From positions 1,178,001 to 1,242,000 of the forward strand of contig CAVWJS010000006.1 in the NCBI GenBank assembly GCA_963755495.1: a DNA stretch of 64,000 bases. The letters run 5' to 3'. The notes under the pieces are model-generated. The model ran no database searches. It was not told the origin of the DNA and saw only the letters and a list, made by a program, of their open reading frames with translations. Position 1 is the first letter of the stretch. Each line of letters opens with the position of its first letter. Shown here piece by piece: positions 28,708-37,224 of this stretch. Source of the DNA: Bog-473 sp963755495 (GTDB taxonomy: Bacteria > Actinomycetota > Acidimicrobiia > Acidimicrobiales > RAAP-2). A program made the translations under genes and the position numbers.

Positions 28708-29281
28708 TGGGCGAACCGACCTTGGTCGCCTCGGTCACTTCGACGAGCCGTCCGGTCTCAACCTCGTAGATGAAGCCGTAGATGGCGATCCTTCCCGGTA
28801 CGAGTGGGTGATTGCGGATCCTGGCGACGTCATCGACCACGCTCTGCGCATTGTCGGCGATCGTCAGCCAATCGATGTAGGAGGCTTCGGATGACCCGGG
28901 ACCCGCGCCGACGTCGTGAAATCCATCAGGGCCGAGTGCGGCCGTCTCGAGGCTGTTGGCCAACAGGCCACGAATGACGTCGTCGGTGAAGAATTCCATC
29001 CCGCAATTCGAATGATGAATGACAAACCACTCCTGGGTGCCCAGCAACTTGTAGGAAATGACCAAGGAGCGAATAGCGTCATCGCTCGCCCGACCTCCTG
29101 CGTTGCGGATGACGTGGGCATCGCCTTCGCGTAGCCCGGCGTACTTGGCCGGGTCCAGCCGCGCATCCATGCAGGTCAGGATCGCAAAGTGTCGCGCCGG
29201 AGGAAGCGCAAGCGTCCCCTTGTCACCGAAGGAGGTTGCGTACTGCTCGTTGGCTTCGAGTACTTCGTCGTAAATGGACAC
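28694..29281 (-). CDS. Beta-class carbonic anhydrase
   Basis: A 195-residue protein that interconverts CO2 and bicarbonate. Zinc ligands: Cys and Asp in ILTCMDARLDP near residue 37, then His and Cys in HHSNCGMEFF near residue 90. NAGGRASDDAIRSL is the usual segment between them. Length and motifs fit the small actinobacterial (Rv1284-like) subgroup. Single-gene unit. Confidence 0.93.
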   Translation of the reverse strand: MSIYDEVLEANEQYATSFGDKGTLALPPARHFAILTCMDARLDPAKYAGLREGDAHVIRNAGGRASDDAIRSLVISYKLLGTQEWFVIHHSNCGMEFFTDDVIRGLLANSLETAALGPDGFHDVGAGPGSSEASYIDWLTIADNAQSVVDDVARIRNHPLVPGRIAIYGFIYEVETGRLVEVTEATKVGSPTSGG

Positions 29282-29337
29282 GGACTGCCTCTTTTCTTCG
29301 GATGAGATGCGTTCTTGTCGTGTACCCGGATTTCCCT

Positions 29338-30156
29338 CTAATCATCACTATATCTATAAAGATAAACGGGTATCTGGCACATGAACCCGTGAGGGCCGAG
29401 GATCAGCTGGTGGCCGGTGAGGACGAGCTCCCCGGCCGCGGAGGCCAAGGCGCGCACTTCGGTGCCGGTCAATTCCCTCCAGTGTCCGGGGGCGAGACCG
29501 GTGTCACGCAGTGTGGCGATGCGCGTGCGCACTAAGCGACGGACCGGATGTCCGATGGCTTCGCACATGCGGCGCACCTGACGGTTCTTGCCTTCGTGAA
29601 TAACGAGACGCAACACCCCCGGTGACAGCACGCCAACTTCGGCCGGAGCGGTACGCCCATCGTCGAGCTCGACGCCTTGACGCAGTTGACGCAGAGCTCC
29701 CGGCGCCGGCGTGCCGTCTTCGACCTCGGCCACATACTCCTTGTCCACCCCGTGCGACGGGTGGGTAAGCAGCTGCGCCAACGCACCGTCGTTGGTGAGG
29801 ATCAAGAGACCCTCCGTATCGAGGTCCAGGCGCCCGACGGCGAAGACCCGGGGCTCAGAGGGCACCATATCGACCACTGTCGGTCGTCCCTGCGGGTCGG
29901 CCGAGGTCGTAACGACCCCAGCGGGCTTGTTCAAGAGGTAGTAAACGAGGTCCGGTGCAACCGGCAGCAGGATCCCGTCGACCTCGATCCGGGCCGTCGT
30001 CACGTCCACCCGGCGACCCAGCACCGCCACCTTCCCATCGACGGTGACGCGCCCATCCGCGATGAGGTCCTCGCAGACGCGGCGAGAGCCCTGGCCGGCT
30101 CGGGCCAGAACCTTTTGCAGACGCTCGCCGTTTTCATATTCTTCCTGGTAGGTCAT
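29338..30156 (-). CDS. rluB: 23S rRNA pseudouridine synthase RluB type
   Basis: A 272-residue enzyme. Residues 10-60 form an S4 RNA-binding domain (RLQKVLARAGQGSRR); the catalytic Asp lies in VGRLDLDTEGLLILTNDG near residue 110; the family-2 motif KNRQVRRMCEAIGHPV follows. Makes a pseudouridine in the peptidyl-transferase region of 23S rRNA in characterised relatives. Downstream partner of scpA/scpB in most actinobacteria; here small genes lie between. Confidence 0.93.
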   Translation of the reverse strand: MTYQEEYENGERLQKVLARAGQGSRRVCEDLIADGRVTVDGKVAVLGRRVDVTTARIEVDGILLPVAPDLVYYLLNKPAGVVTTSADPQGRPTVVDMVPSEPRVFAVGRLDLDTEGLLILTNDGALAQLLTHPSHGVDKEYVAEVEDGTPAPGALRQLRQGVELDDGRTAPAEVGVLSPGVLRLVIHEGKNRQVRRMCEAIGHPVRRLVRTRIATLRDTGLAPGHWRELTGTEVRALASAAGELVLTGHQLILGPHGFMCQIPVYLYRYSDD

Positions 30157-30400
30157 CTGAGCCCGTCGGCCATCCCCTCACTATCCCATCTCCGGGCGAA
30201 CGCAGGCCCAGAGCGGGCGAACCGTGCGGTACGGGCATGCCAGCCTGAACTGTTCGAATTCGACGTCATCTGGAGGTAACAGTTACGCCGTCGAAGCTCG
30301 GGGCGGGGCCTGTGATGCCTCCGAGTCGATTCACCGCAGAGCCCGTTGAAATCTCGTACCGCAACCACTCTGCAACTGCCGTGCGTGGCACCCTTAGGGG

Positions 30401-30568
30401 ATGGTCGGAATTCAGACGGAGGATGATCTGCGCCACGCCCTGAGGGAGCTACTCAGTGACGTAGAAACCGATGCCCAACACTCGCTCCGCGTGTTTCGGG
30501 CCTGGTGCATCGAGCACCACACCGATATCGAATATTTGGCAATAACCGGGGACTGGCCGGACGACTGA
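30401..30568 (+). CDS. Possible small acidic protein (55 aa)
   Basis: ATG 30401 to TGA 30568 encodes 55 residues, rich in Asp and Glu (QTEDDLRHALRELLSDVE, ending GDWPDD), with one helical half. Shorter than usual gene-calling limits. The ribosome binding site is weak (AGGGG touching the start). I do not recognise a family; it may be chance. Confidence 0.35.
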   Translation: MVGIQTEDDLRHALRELLSDVETDAQHSLRVFRAWCIEHHTDIEYLAITGDWPDD

Positions 30569-30650
30569 GCGTCGCTCTTGGGGCGGGAGAGGCACCGATC
30601 CCCTCACGGCGAACATTAGGCCCGGGCTACGCCAATGCATTCCGTCGCCC

Positions 30651-30738
30651 ATCGGTGAGGGGCCGTGCCATCGGTGAGGGGCCGTGCTGTCAGAGGGGCC
30701 GTGCTGTCAGAGGGGCCGTGCTCTCAGAGGGGCCGTGC
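30651..30738. repeat. 17-19 bp tandem repeat, five units, over a stop codon
   Basis: Units at 30651 (19), 30670 (18), 30688, 30705 and 30722 (17 each), all ending ggggccgtgc. On the minus strand the unit reads GCACGGCCCCTCTGA, that is the last codons (ARPL) and the TGA of the gene at 30724, copied downstream of it. Confidence 0.95.
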
Positions 30739-30927
30739 TGCCTCCCGCTCGCGTCGAAATACAAATAATCGCGTGCTCGGTTCGGACTGCGAGGGGTGAG
30801 ACTCGACAAATTCCCAGCCGTCGGCGTCTCTGGCGTTAAGAAGCCGCTGAATCGTGGTCTCGATGTCATTGCCGCTGTGGACATCCGCCACGCCGATCGA
30901 CTCAACCTCGTATCTAAACCGAGCCAT
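30724..30927 (-). CDS. DUF4177-like small protein
   Basis: A 67-residue protein: FRYEVESIGV, then a helix ETTIQRLLNARDADGWEFV and a strand ending LFVFRRE. The pattern (strand, helix, GWE, strand ending in Arg) matches DUF4177-type proteins. Function unknown. Its last four codons and stop are the unit of the tandem repeat at 30651-30738. Confidence 0.6.
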   Translation of the reverse strand: MARFRYEVESIGVADVHSGNDIETTIQRLLNARDADGWEFVESHPSQSEPSTRLFVFRREREAARPL

Positions 30928-30969
30928 GCCTCAAGTATCGCGCTGTCGGCACTCTTCGGGTGGTCGACG

Positions 30970-31122
30970 TCACCGCAAAGCCGAGTGATCTGCATCCGCT
31001 GCGATTCCCTCAACTGTGCCGACGTGGGCCCAGAACCCCTGCGACTTCGAACGGGGACCATCGACGCTGTAGCGCATTTCGATCGGCAGGTCGCAAGTGT
31101 GGCAACTATCGCCCTCGGACAT
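30970..31122 (-). CDS. Possible small zinc-ribbon protein (50 aa)
   Basis: ATG 31122 follows GGAAGG with a five-base spacer, a good ribosome binding site. The 50-residue product has CHTCDLPIEM near its start and GFWAHV..ADADHSA later, the C-x2-C plus W-x-H layout of tiny actinobacterial zinc proteins. The frame itself opens 20 codons earlier. Function unknown. Confidence 0.5.
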   Translation of the reverse strand: MSEGDSCHTCDLPIEMRYSVDGPRSKSQGFWAHVGTVEGIAADADHSALR

Positions 31123-31255
31123 CCGTACCTTCCGTCGCGGGTGGTCCTGGGGAGTCTCGCACTTTCGGCGGCGTCGCGACATTCACCGATTGACGGGTCA
31201 ACGGACGACGCCGCCCCATCCAGCCAAGGACTCCCACTACCCTGCACGAACGACC

Positions 31256-31852
31256 TCAGACGTCGTCGGTGCTGACTTCCCCCACCCCGAGTGCGGCCTG
31301 AAGATCGGATTCCATTTCACCGGCGACCTCAGGCCCGGGCAAGAAATCCTCAACGGGTGGCAGTTGGGCCAGCGAATCGAGCCCAAGGCGCTCCAAGAAG
31401 AGATCTGTGGTGCCGTACAGGGCCGGTTGACCAGGTCCGTCGGCCCGGCCGACAACGTCGATGTAACCCCTTTGCTCGAGCAGCCGGGTCACCCCGTCGA
31501 CATTGACGCCGCGCAGGGACGATATCTGGCCGCGAGAAACAGGTTGGCGGTAGGCCACGATCGCCAGTGTCTCCAGGGCTGCCGTCGAGAGGCGGTGCGA
31601 GACGTCGCGGTTGGCGAAACGCTCCACGTACGGTGCGAGATCCGGATGAGTCTGCAGGCGGACCCCGCCCGCGATGCGCGCCAGTATGAAGCCGCGGCTC
31701 TCGCTGAGATAGCCATCGGCCAACCGGTTCAGCCCTTCTTCAACCCGCTCGACCGGCTCCTCCAGCAGCTCGGCCAACAGGCTGGGCAGCACAGGCTCGA
31801 CCGCCACGAACAGAACGGCCTCGATGGCCCGGCCAAGCTCGTCATTCTCCAT
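31256..31852 (-). CDS. scpB: Segregation and condensation protein B
   Basis: A 198-residue kleisin-interacting winged-helix protein of the SMC complex that compacts and segregates the chromosome. Seen: AIEAVLFVAVEPV at the N-terminus, FILARIAGGVRLQT, and the conserved LETLAIVAYRQPVSRGQI. The frame opens at 31867, but ATG 31852 follows GAGGGAA and clears the scpA stop by 11 bases. Confidence 0.95.
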   Translation of the reverse strand: MENDELGRAIEAVLFVAVEPVLPSLLAELLEEPVERVEEGLNRLADGYLSESRGFILARIAGGVRLQTHPDLAPYVERFANRDVSHRLSTAALETLAIVAYRQPVSRGQISSLRGVNVDGVTRLLEQRGYIDVVGRADGPGQPALYGTTDLFLERLGLDSLAQLPPVEDFLPGPEVAGEMESDLQAALGVGEVSTDDV

Positions 31853-31863
31853 GGTGCGTTCCC

Positions 31864-32676
31864 TCAACCCTCGTAATCGTCGATCTCGAGGCCTGACATT
31901 TCGCCCAGACCCCGGCCACTGGAGACGCCGGCTAAGACGCCCTCCGACTCCAGCCAGTCAATGTGCAGATCCCCAAACGTCCGGCCTTGACCGAGTGCGA
32001 CGCGGCCCATCTTGCAGAGCTCCAGCAAGGCTAAGAAGCGCACGATCACCTCCATCCGCGTGGTGCAGCCTTCGACCAAAGTCCGGAAGGAGCTCGCCCT
32101 GTCCCGCCGGGGCAAGGCAATGAGTGAGGACACGGCCTCGGCCACAGACACGGTGTCTACGGTCACGTGGGACAGATCCACTCTGGGTACCGGACGTTCG
32201 GCCGCGCCCCGAAGATACGCCTGGGCCAGCTCCTCGGGAGTGACCCCTGCCAACAGGTCGGGCGCATGCACGGCGAAGTCAGCGGGCAGTCCGGCTTCCC
32301 TGGGAATCGAACGAGCGGCCTGCTCGGTCAGGGCGACGAAGACGTCGGCCGCGGCGGCGTAAGCCCGGCACTCCAGCAAACGAGCCAAAAGGAGGTCTCG
32401 TTCCTCCCAGCCAACCAACTCGTCATCATCATCGGTGCCTTCCCGGCCTGGGAGCAGCTTCTGAGATTTGAGCTCGATCAGAATGGCCGCCATCAGGAGA
32501 AACTCTGAGAGCTGGTTGAAATCGATCCGGTCCCGCTGCTCGGCCAGCACGCGCACGAAACCATCGACGATGGGGAGCAACGGAATGTCCAGCACATCGA
32601 CTTCGTGCGACGACACCAGGTGCAACAGAAGATCGATCGGGCCTTCGAAGGTAGGCGTGGCCACGGCGTACGTCAC
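31864..32676 (-). CDS. scpA: Segregation and condensation protein A
   Basis: The kleisin subunit of the SMC-ScpAB complex, 270 residues from GTG 32676. Seen: FEGPIDLLLHLVSSHEVDVLDIPL at the N-terminus and LLMAAILIELKSQKLLP, both typical. The frame opens at GTG 32715 (283 residues); the shorter start fits family alignments better, but no good ribosome binding site decides. Directly upstream of scpB. Confidence 0.93.
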   Translation of the reverse strand: MTYAVATPTFEGPIDLLLHLVSSHEVDVLDIPLLPIVDGFVRVLAEQRDRIDFNQLSEFLLMAAILIELKSQKLLPGREGTDDDDELVGWEERDLLLARLLECRAYAAAADVFVALTEQAARSIPREAGLPADFAVHAPDLLAGVTPEELAQAYLRGAAERPVPRVDLSHVTVDTVSVAEAVSSLIALPRRDRASSFRTLVEGCTTRMEVIVRFLALLELCKMGRVALGQGRTFGDLHIDWLESEGVLAGVSSGRGLGEMSGLEIDDYEG

Positions 32677-32864
32677 ACTCCGACGATACCGAACCCCCTC
32701 TCCAAATCCGCGCACCCCGCGAAGGCCCAGCCCAGGCCCTCAGCACGCCATGGAGATCCCTCGAAGCCTGGTCAAGATCCGGTCAAAACCCGTGATGATT
32801 CATGTACATACCCCTGCTGGGCCCCGTCAGAGTCCCCGGGCAACCGGGCGTACCATGGCCAACC

Positions 32865-33854
32865 ATGAAACGGGTCCTGTCCGGCATTGCGCCTTCGGGC
32901 GACTTCACCCTCGGTAACTATTTAGGGGCCCTCAAGCACTGGGTGACGTTCCAGGACGCCAACGACGCCTTCTACTGCGTCGTCGACCTGCACGCGCTCA
33001 CCACCGATATCGACCCGCAGGTGCTGCGCCGCAACTCCCTCGATGCGGCGCTCAACATCTTGGCCGTGGGGTGCGACCCCAAACGATCCACGATCTTCGT
33101 ACAGAGTCATGTGCCCGAACACACCCGGCTGACGTGGCTTCTCGAGTGCACCGCCACCTTCGGCGAGTTGCGGCGGATGACGCAGTTCAAGGAGAAGAGT
33201 GAGGGTCAGGAGACCGTGCGGGCCGCCCTTTTCACCTATCCGGTCCTCATGGCGGCCGACATTCTGCTCTACGCAGCAGAAGCAGTCCCCGTGGGAGACG
33301 ACCAGCGGCAACATCTTGAGCTCGCACGAGAGCTGGCGATCCGCTTCAACAACCGCTACGGCGAGACATTCACCGTCCCCGAAGCGGCGATACCCGGGGC
33401 GGCGGCGCGGGTAATGGACCTGCAGCACCCCGAGCGCAAGATGTCGAAATCCGTCGAATCTCCGCTTGGAACCATCGGGCTGCTCGACTCCGGAGAGGAA
33501 ATCACTCGCAAGGTGCGCAAGGCGGTCACCGACACCGACGGAGAGGTCCGTTACGATCGCGCTTCCAAGCCGGGATTGGCCAACCTGCTGGACCTCCTGG
33601 CGGCGGCGACCGGTTCTACGCCTGTCGAAGTGGCAAAGGGATACACGCGTTATGGCGATCTCAAGAACGACGTCGCATCCGCGTTGGATGAACTCCTCCG
33701 TCCCGTCCGCGAGCGGCGGCTCGAGTTGGAGGGTGATCCCGCCTACGTCGGGTCCGTGCTCGCCGATGGAGCCGAGCATGCCCATTCGGTGGCGTCGGCC
33801 ACGTACGCCAGGGCGGCTGATGCCATGGGGCTGCTGCCTCCGTTCTCCGGCTGA
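32865..33854 (+). CDS. trpS: Tryptophanyl-tRNA synthetase
   Basis: A 329-residue class I synthetase that charges tRNA-Trp. The HIGH-type signature appears as GIAPSGDFTLGNYLGA and the KMSKS loop as ERKMSKSVESP near residue 190; ADILLYAAEAVPVGDDQRQH lies between. Start at ATG 32865 rather than 32802, since the family begins with K-x-V-L-S-G. Divergent from scpA, convergent with the gene at 33911. Confidence 0.96.
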   Translation: MKRVLSGIAPSGDFTLGNYLGALKHWVTFQDANDAFYCVVDLHALTTDIDPQVLRRNSLDAALNILAVGCDPKRSTIFVQSHVPEHTRLTWLLECTATFGELRRMTQFKEKSEGQETVRAALFTYPVLMAADILLYAAEAVPVGDDQRQHLELARELAIRFNNRYGETFTVPEAAIPGAAARVMDLQHPERKMSKSVESPLGTIGLLDSGEEITRKVRKAVTDTDGEVRYDRASKPGLANLLDLLAAATGSTPVEVAKGYTRYGDLKNDVASALDELLRPVRERRLELEGDPAYVGSVLADGAEHAHSVASATYARAADAMGLLPPFSG

Positions 33855-33910
33855 GTAGCGCAGTCCGGGCGAGTAAGCGGCGGTCAGGTTCGGCCGACTC
33901 GACGCTTCGC

Positions 33911-34319
33911 TTACCGGCCAAAAAAGCGATCAGCCGGAGGAGGTTGTTCGGGAACGACCAGGACGCTCTCTATCTCATCTGCTTCGTCGAACTTGAGGAT
34001 GAAGATCTGACGCCCCGAGAACATCCTGTTTTCTGCTCGCATCGAGACACTTGCAACCGCCGCGACATGCTCCGAACCCACGAGCCAGTCTTCCCACTTA
34101 ATTGCATCAAAAGGTGCCAGCGGTTCTAGCGAAGAATTCGCCGAGATGTCGCTTGACCTCGTCCGGTCCTTCGAACGAGCCAGCAAGTACGTGATCACCG
34201 TGAACCCGATACGTGATCTTCTTCGAAAGACTAACGCCATCGGGAACCGCATCACGATGCCCGATCTGCGTCAGGAACGTCTGCGCAAGCTTCAGCCGAT
34301 CGAGATGTGGTCCACCCAT
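33911..34319 (-). pseudogene. SnoaL/NTF2-like protein with one frameshift
   Basis: Start at ATG 34319 after GGGAGG. The first part (GPHLDRLKLAQTFL to FFARTAG) and the second part (FDAIKWEDWLVGSEHVAAVASV to FGR) read in different frames; the join is at ACCTTTTGATG near 34,118, where one extra T explains the shift. Without it the product would be about 135 residues with the usual NTF2-like layout. It is either a real slippage mutant in a T-run or an error. Confidence 0.65.
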
Positions 34320-34334
34320 AACGCCTCCCATGGA

Positions 34335-34390
34335 CTTCTCGCAACTTCTCGCAACTTCCTCTCGCAACTTCTCGCAACTTCTCCTCGCGC
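34335..34390. repeat. 10-bp tandem repeat, about five units
   Basis: cttctcgcaa at 34335, 34345 and 34368, a 13-bp variant at 34355, and a degenerate unit at 34378. It lies immediately upstream of the minus-strand NTF2-like gene, in its leader. Confidence 0.9.
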
Positions 34391-34543
34391 GGTGAGAGTA
34401 CTGCGAGCGTGAAGTGACGACAATGCAACGAAGCTCACGCCCCCGCAACGGTCGCCCCTTTTGTACAATTGTCCGTTGTTTATTTCTTTTTTGGGGGGTC
34501 TTTGACCCTCTCAAATGTCACAACCTCGTGCTGTAGTTGGCCT

Positions 34544-35821
34544 ATGGATCTCTTAGAAGACCTGGCTCAGGTCCTCGATCGCTTGGCGGAGTCGGACTTC
34601 TTCTCCTATGCGGACCCTGGCTCGATCATGGCCCTCGAGGGCGCCTCGGCCCGCTTGGACTGTGTGCTGAGTCACAAGGTGGCCAGTTTCGCCGAAGGGG
34701 GCGAATGGTCCGGCACGGGGGCGCAGAACGCGGCGGCGTGGCTTTCGACCATGTGTCATCTGCCTTTGGGGGAGGCCCGGGCTCAGGTGCGCCGGGGGGC
34801 GGCCCTGGTCTCCATGCCCTTGGTGAAAGAGGCCTTCGCCAAGGGTGCGATCACTCCGGCCCACGTTGACCGCTTGGTCAAGGCCCAGCGTGGTGCCACC
34901 CAGGCCGCAGAACGGGGCGAGGGCGTTGACCCCGAGGTATTCGCCCGCTGCGAGGCGGACCTGGTGCGCTCGGGCCAAGAGCTCAAGTTCGGTGCCTTCT
35001 GCGACGTGGTGTCCTATTTCAGCCAGATGGCCGATCCGGTGGGGGCCGAAGAGTCCGATATGGCCAAGGCGGCCCGTCGTGATGTCTCCTTGCACCAGAG
35101 CGTCTTTGGCATGTCTTTGGGGGCCATGACCCTCGATCCCTTCTCGGGGGCCATTGTGGGCACCGAGCTCGACCGGCTCGAAGCCCAGCTCTTTGAGGCC
35201 GACTCCGCCGCGGCCAAAGAGTCCCTCGGGCGCGAACCACGCCTCGATCAGCTTCCCCGCACCCGCGCCCAGCGGAGGGCCGATGCCTTGGTCGAGATGG
35301 CGGTGCGTTCTGCGGGAGCCAAAGAGGGTGATCGGCGTCCCGAGCCCCTCTTTACGATCCTGGTCGGTTACGAGACGCTCTATGGGCGCATCTGTCGGAT
35401 CCAAGGAGGGCCCATTGTCTCGCCGGGATCTCTTTTGCCCTTCTTAGAGAAGGCCTCCTTCGAGCGCATTGTCTTTTCACCCCGCAACCGCATCGAGTGC
35501 TCGACCACAGCCCGGTTCTTCACCGGAGCCACCAGGCGGGCCATCGAAGTCCGTGACCAGACCTGCACGCACGACTTTTGTGAAGTCACAAGCCAAAAGT
35601 GCCAGATCGACCACATCGTGCCCTTCGCCCAAGGAGGCGAGAGCACCCAGGAGAACGGACGGGTCCTCTGTGGCTTTCACAACCGGCTGCGCAATCAGGG
35701 CAACCAGAACAACCAGGGCAACCAGGGCGGGGGCCGAGATGGTGGAGATGACGGACACGGAGACGAAGACGGGGACGGAGACGAAGACGGGGAGGAGCCC
35801 TATGACGAGGATGATCCGTAG
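34544..35821 (+). CDS. DUF222 / HNH endonuclease domain protein
   Basis: A 425-residue protein of the actinobacterial 13E12/DUF222 family. Residues 1-330 are the helical DUF222 part; the HNH nuclease lies near residues 345-395 with paired Cys (THDFCEVTSQKC), the metal centre QIDHIVPFAQGG and NGRVLCGFHNRLR. The last 40 residues are a Gly/Asn then Asp/Glu/Gly repeat tail. Start at ATG 34544 (the frame opens at 34469); the ribosome binding site is poor. Multi-copy in many actinobacteria; role uncertain. Confidence 0.88.
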   Translation: MDLLEDLAQVLDRLAESDFFSYADPGSIMALEGASARLDCVLSHKVASFAEGGEWSGTGAQNAAAWLSTMCHLPLGEARAQVRRGAALVSMPLVKEAFAKGAITPAHVDRLVKAQRGATQAAERGEGVDPEVFARCEADLVRSGQELKFGAFCDVVSYFSQMADPVGAEESDMAKAARRDVSLHQSVFGMSLGAMTLDPFSGAIVGTELDRLEAQLFEADSAAAKESLGREPRLDQLPRTRAQRRADALVEMAVRSAGAKEGDRRPEPLFTILVGYETLYGRICRIQGGPIVSPGSLLPFLEKASFERIVFSPRNRIECSTTARFFTGATRRAIEVRDQTCTHDFCEVTSQKCQIDHIVPFAQGGESTQENGRVLCGFHNRLRNQGNQNNQGNQGGGRDGGDDGHGDEDGDGDEDGEEPYDEDDP

Positions 35822-36205
35822 AAGGTCGAGGCCAACCCGGGTCTCGCCTCACACCCACAGCACGCCTTGATCCAAACATCCGATCGGATGACCAGTTCTC
35901 CATCCAGTTGTGCCTCCTGCGATTTACTTACGACCGCTTACTTACGATCGCGCCAATTGGTATGGCCAACGCAGGCGCGCCACGTTGGCTGACGCTGAGC
36001 ATTCAGGGAACTACTGGCGCCATCCACTATCCAGACCCCCACCGCCGACGGCGAGCGGTCAAGGCCGCAGGCCGACCCCCGAAGCAAAGCGGAGTGGGGT
36101 TGACGGCGAGGGGGCGGCTCTCACCCTGGGCCAGGAACCCCTCTGGGGGTTCCTACTGGCGACTTTGAGTTCGGTGATGAAGCCCAGCGTTCCTTGAGGT
36201 CCCAA
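35822..36205. other. 384-base stretch without a gene
   Basis: Lies between the convergent HNH gene and a gene remnant. It holds a two-copy 14-bp repeat, ttacttacgaycgc, at 35924-35951. Short open frames here look like chance. Confidence 0.6.
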
Positions 36206-36607
36206 TCAGTCGCCGGCGAGCAAGGTTTGGAGTCTGGCAAGAGTGGGTCGGTCGACATTGCTCGTGAACCGGCCCCGGTGGTCGGGGCGCCGCCCCCAGA
36301 GCACCAACGTCCTTGCTGCCGGATCGAGTTCCACGGTCGGACCATCCGCCTTGTCGCTTAACTCGAGACGTGCCGAGTCGGTGTCGACAACGAGACGGAC
36401 ATCGGGGGTGTCGCCTGAACGGAGCCGCACGTCGAAAGGTTCGTCGGGATTCGGGTCGTGCTCGCGCCCTTGATCGCCGCTCTTATCGGTGCCGTACTCA
36501 TCCTGAGCGCGGCAGCCACCTCGGAGTACCCCATTCGGCGCCGTCGCCTGGCCGAGGTGCTGGCCTGGCCTTGCTGTTGCGTCTGACAAACCAATTCGGT
36601 CCAGCAC
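36206..36607 (-). pseudogene. Possible remnant of a maleylpyruvate-isomerase-like protein
   Basis: The last 80 residues of this frame (DEPFDVRLRSGDTPDVRLVV to the stop) end with LDPAARTLVLWGRRP, which resembles the C-terminal domain of mycothiol-dependent maleylpyruvate isomerase-type (MDMPI) proteins. The N-terminal metal-binding domain is absent and the upstream 50 residues look random. A truncated remnant is the best reading; confidence is modest. Confidence 0.4.
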
Positions 36608-36692
36608 ACGTCAAGGGCGCCAAGCCGATCATTCGTCGCGTGATCGAGGTCTCAGGTCTCGCCGGAGTCCTGCAGCTCGACGGGGGGGCATC

Positions 36693-37213
36693 GTGAAGAA
36701 GAAGCAGAAGTTCCCGGAATCCACCTCCTCGGTGCCATTGGCGCGCCAGTTCGTCGCCGAATCCCTCACCGCAGTCGCTCCCGAGTTATCGGAAACCGCA
36801 GCACTACTCGTCTCGGAGCTAGCCACCAACGCCGTGGTGCACGCCGAAAGCGAATTCGAAGTGGTCGTTGTCTACCCGTCGCCGTCGGGTCGGGTCGGGT
36901 ACGCATTGAAGTCAGCGATCGCGAGAAGAGCCTGCCCTCCCCTTCGCGGCCTCCTCCTCACGTTCCCCACGGTCGCGGTCTTCTGCTCGTCTCGACCCTG
37001 GCCGACGAATGGGGCGTGCAGGAACCACGACGGCGAGCGGGCAAGTCCGTTTGGTTTGAGTTGACACCGGCCACCGCTCCGGCCGGGAATATTGCCGGGA
37101 TGGGGCGAGGACGGCGCAAGAACCGACGTTTTCCGGGAGATCTTCCGTTCTTCTTCGCTTGGACTTCGGAACTCGTGGCTGCTCAGGTCACGCTCACTTC
37201 TCTGCCGGCCTGA
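36693..37213 (+). pseudogene. RsbW-type ATPase disrupted by a 5-bp repeat
   Basis: GTG 36693 follows a G-run. The frame holds the N box LLVSELATNAVVHAE and then stops making sense after SPSGRV; the other frame continues with RIEVSDR, the G box HGRGLLLVSTLADEWGV and SVWFELTP up to 37213. The switch coincides with three copies of gggtc-type 5-bp units at 36885-36900: removing one copy restores a single open frame. Ends with a tail not seen in other RsbW-like proteins. Confidence 0.75.
36885..36900. repeat. 5-bp tandem repeat at a frameshift
   Basis: tcggg repeated three times (36885-36899) inside the RsbW-like gene. The change of frame across it equals five bases, so gain or loss of one unit would switch the gene off or on. 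Confidence 0.85.
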
Positions 37214-37224
37214 CCGAGGTAGTT

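Noticed and set aside
33873..33914. GTAAGCG/CGCTTAC hairpin between trpS and the NTF2-like gene
   Set aside because: Only 7 bp with a loop of about 28 bases; too weak to call a terminator.
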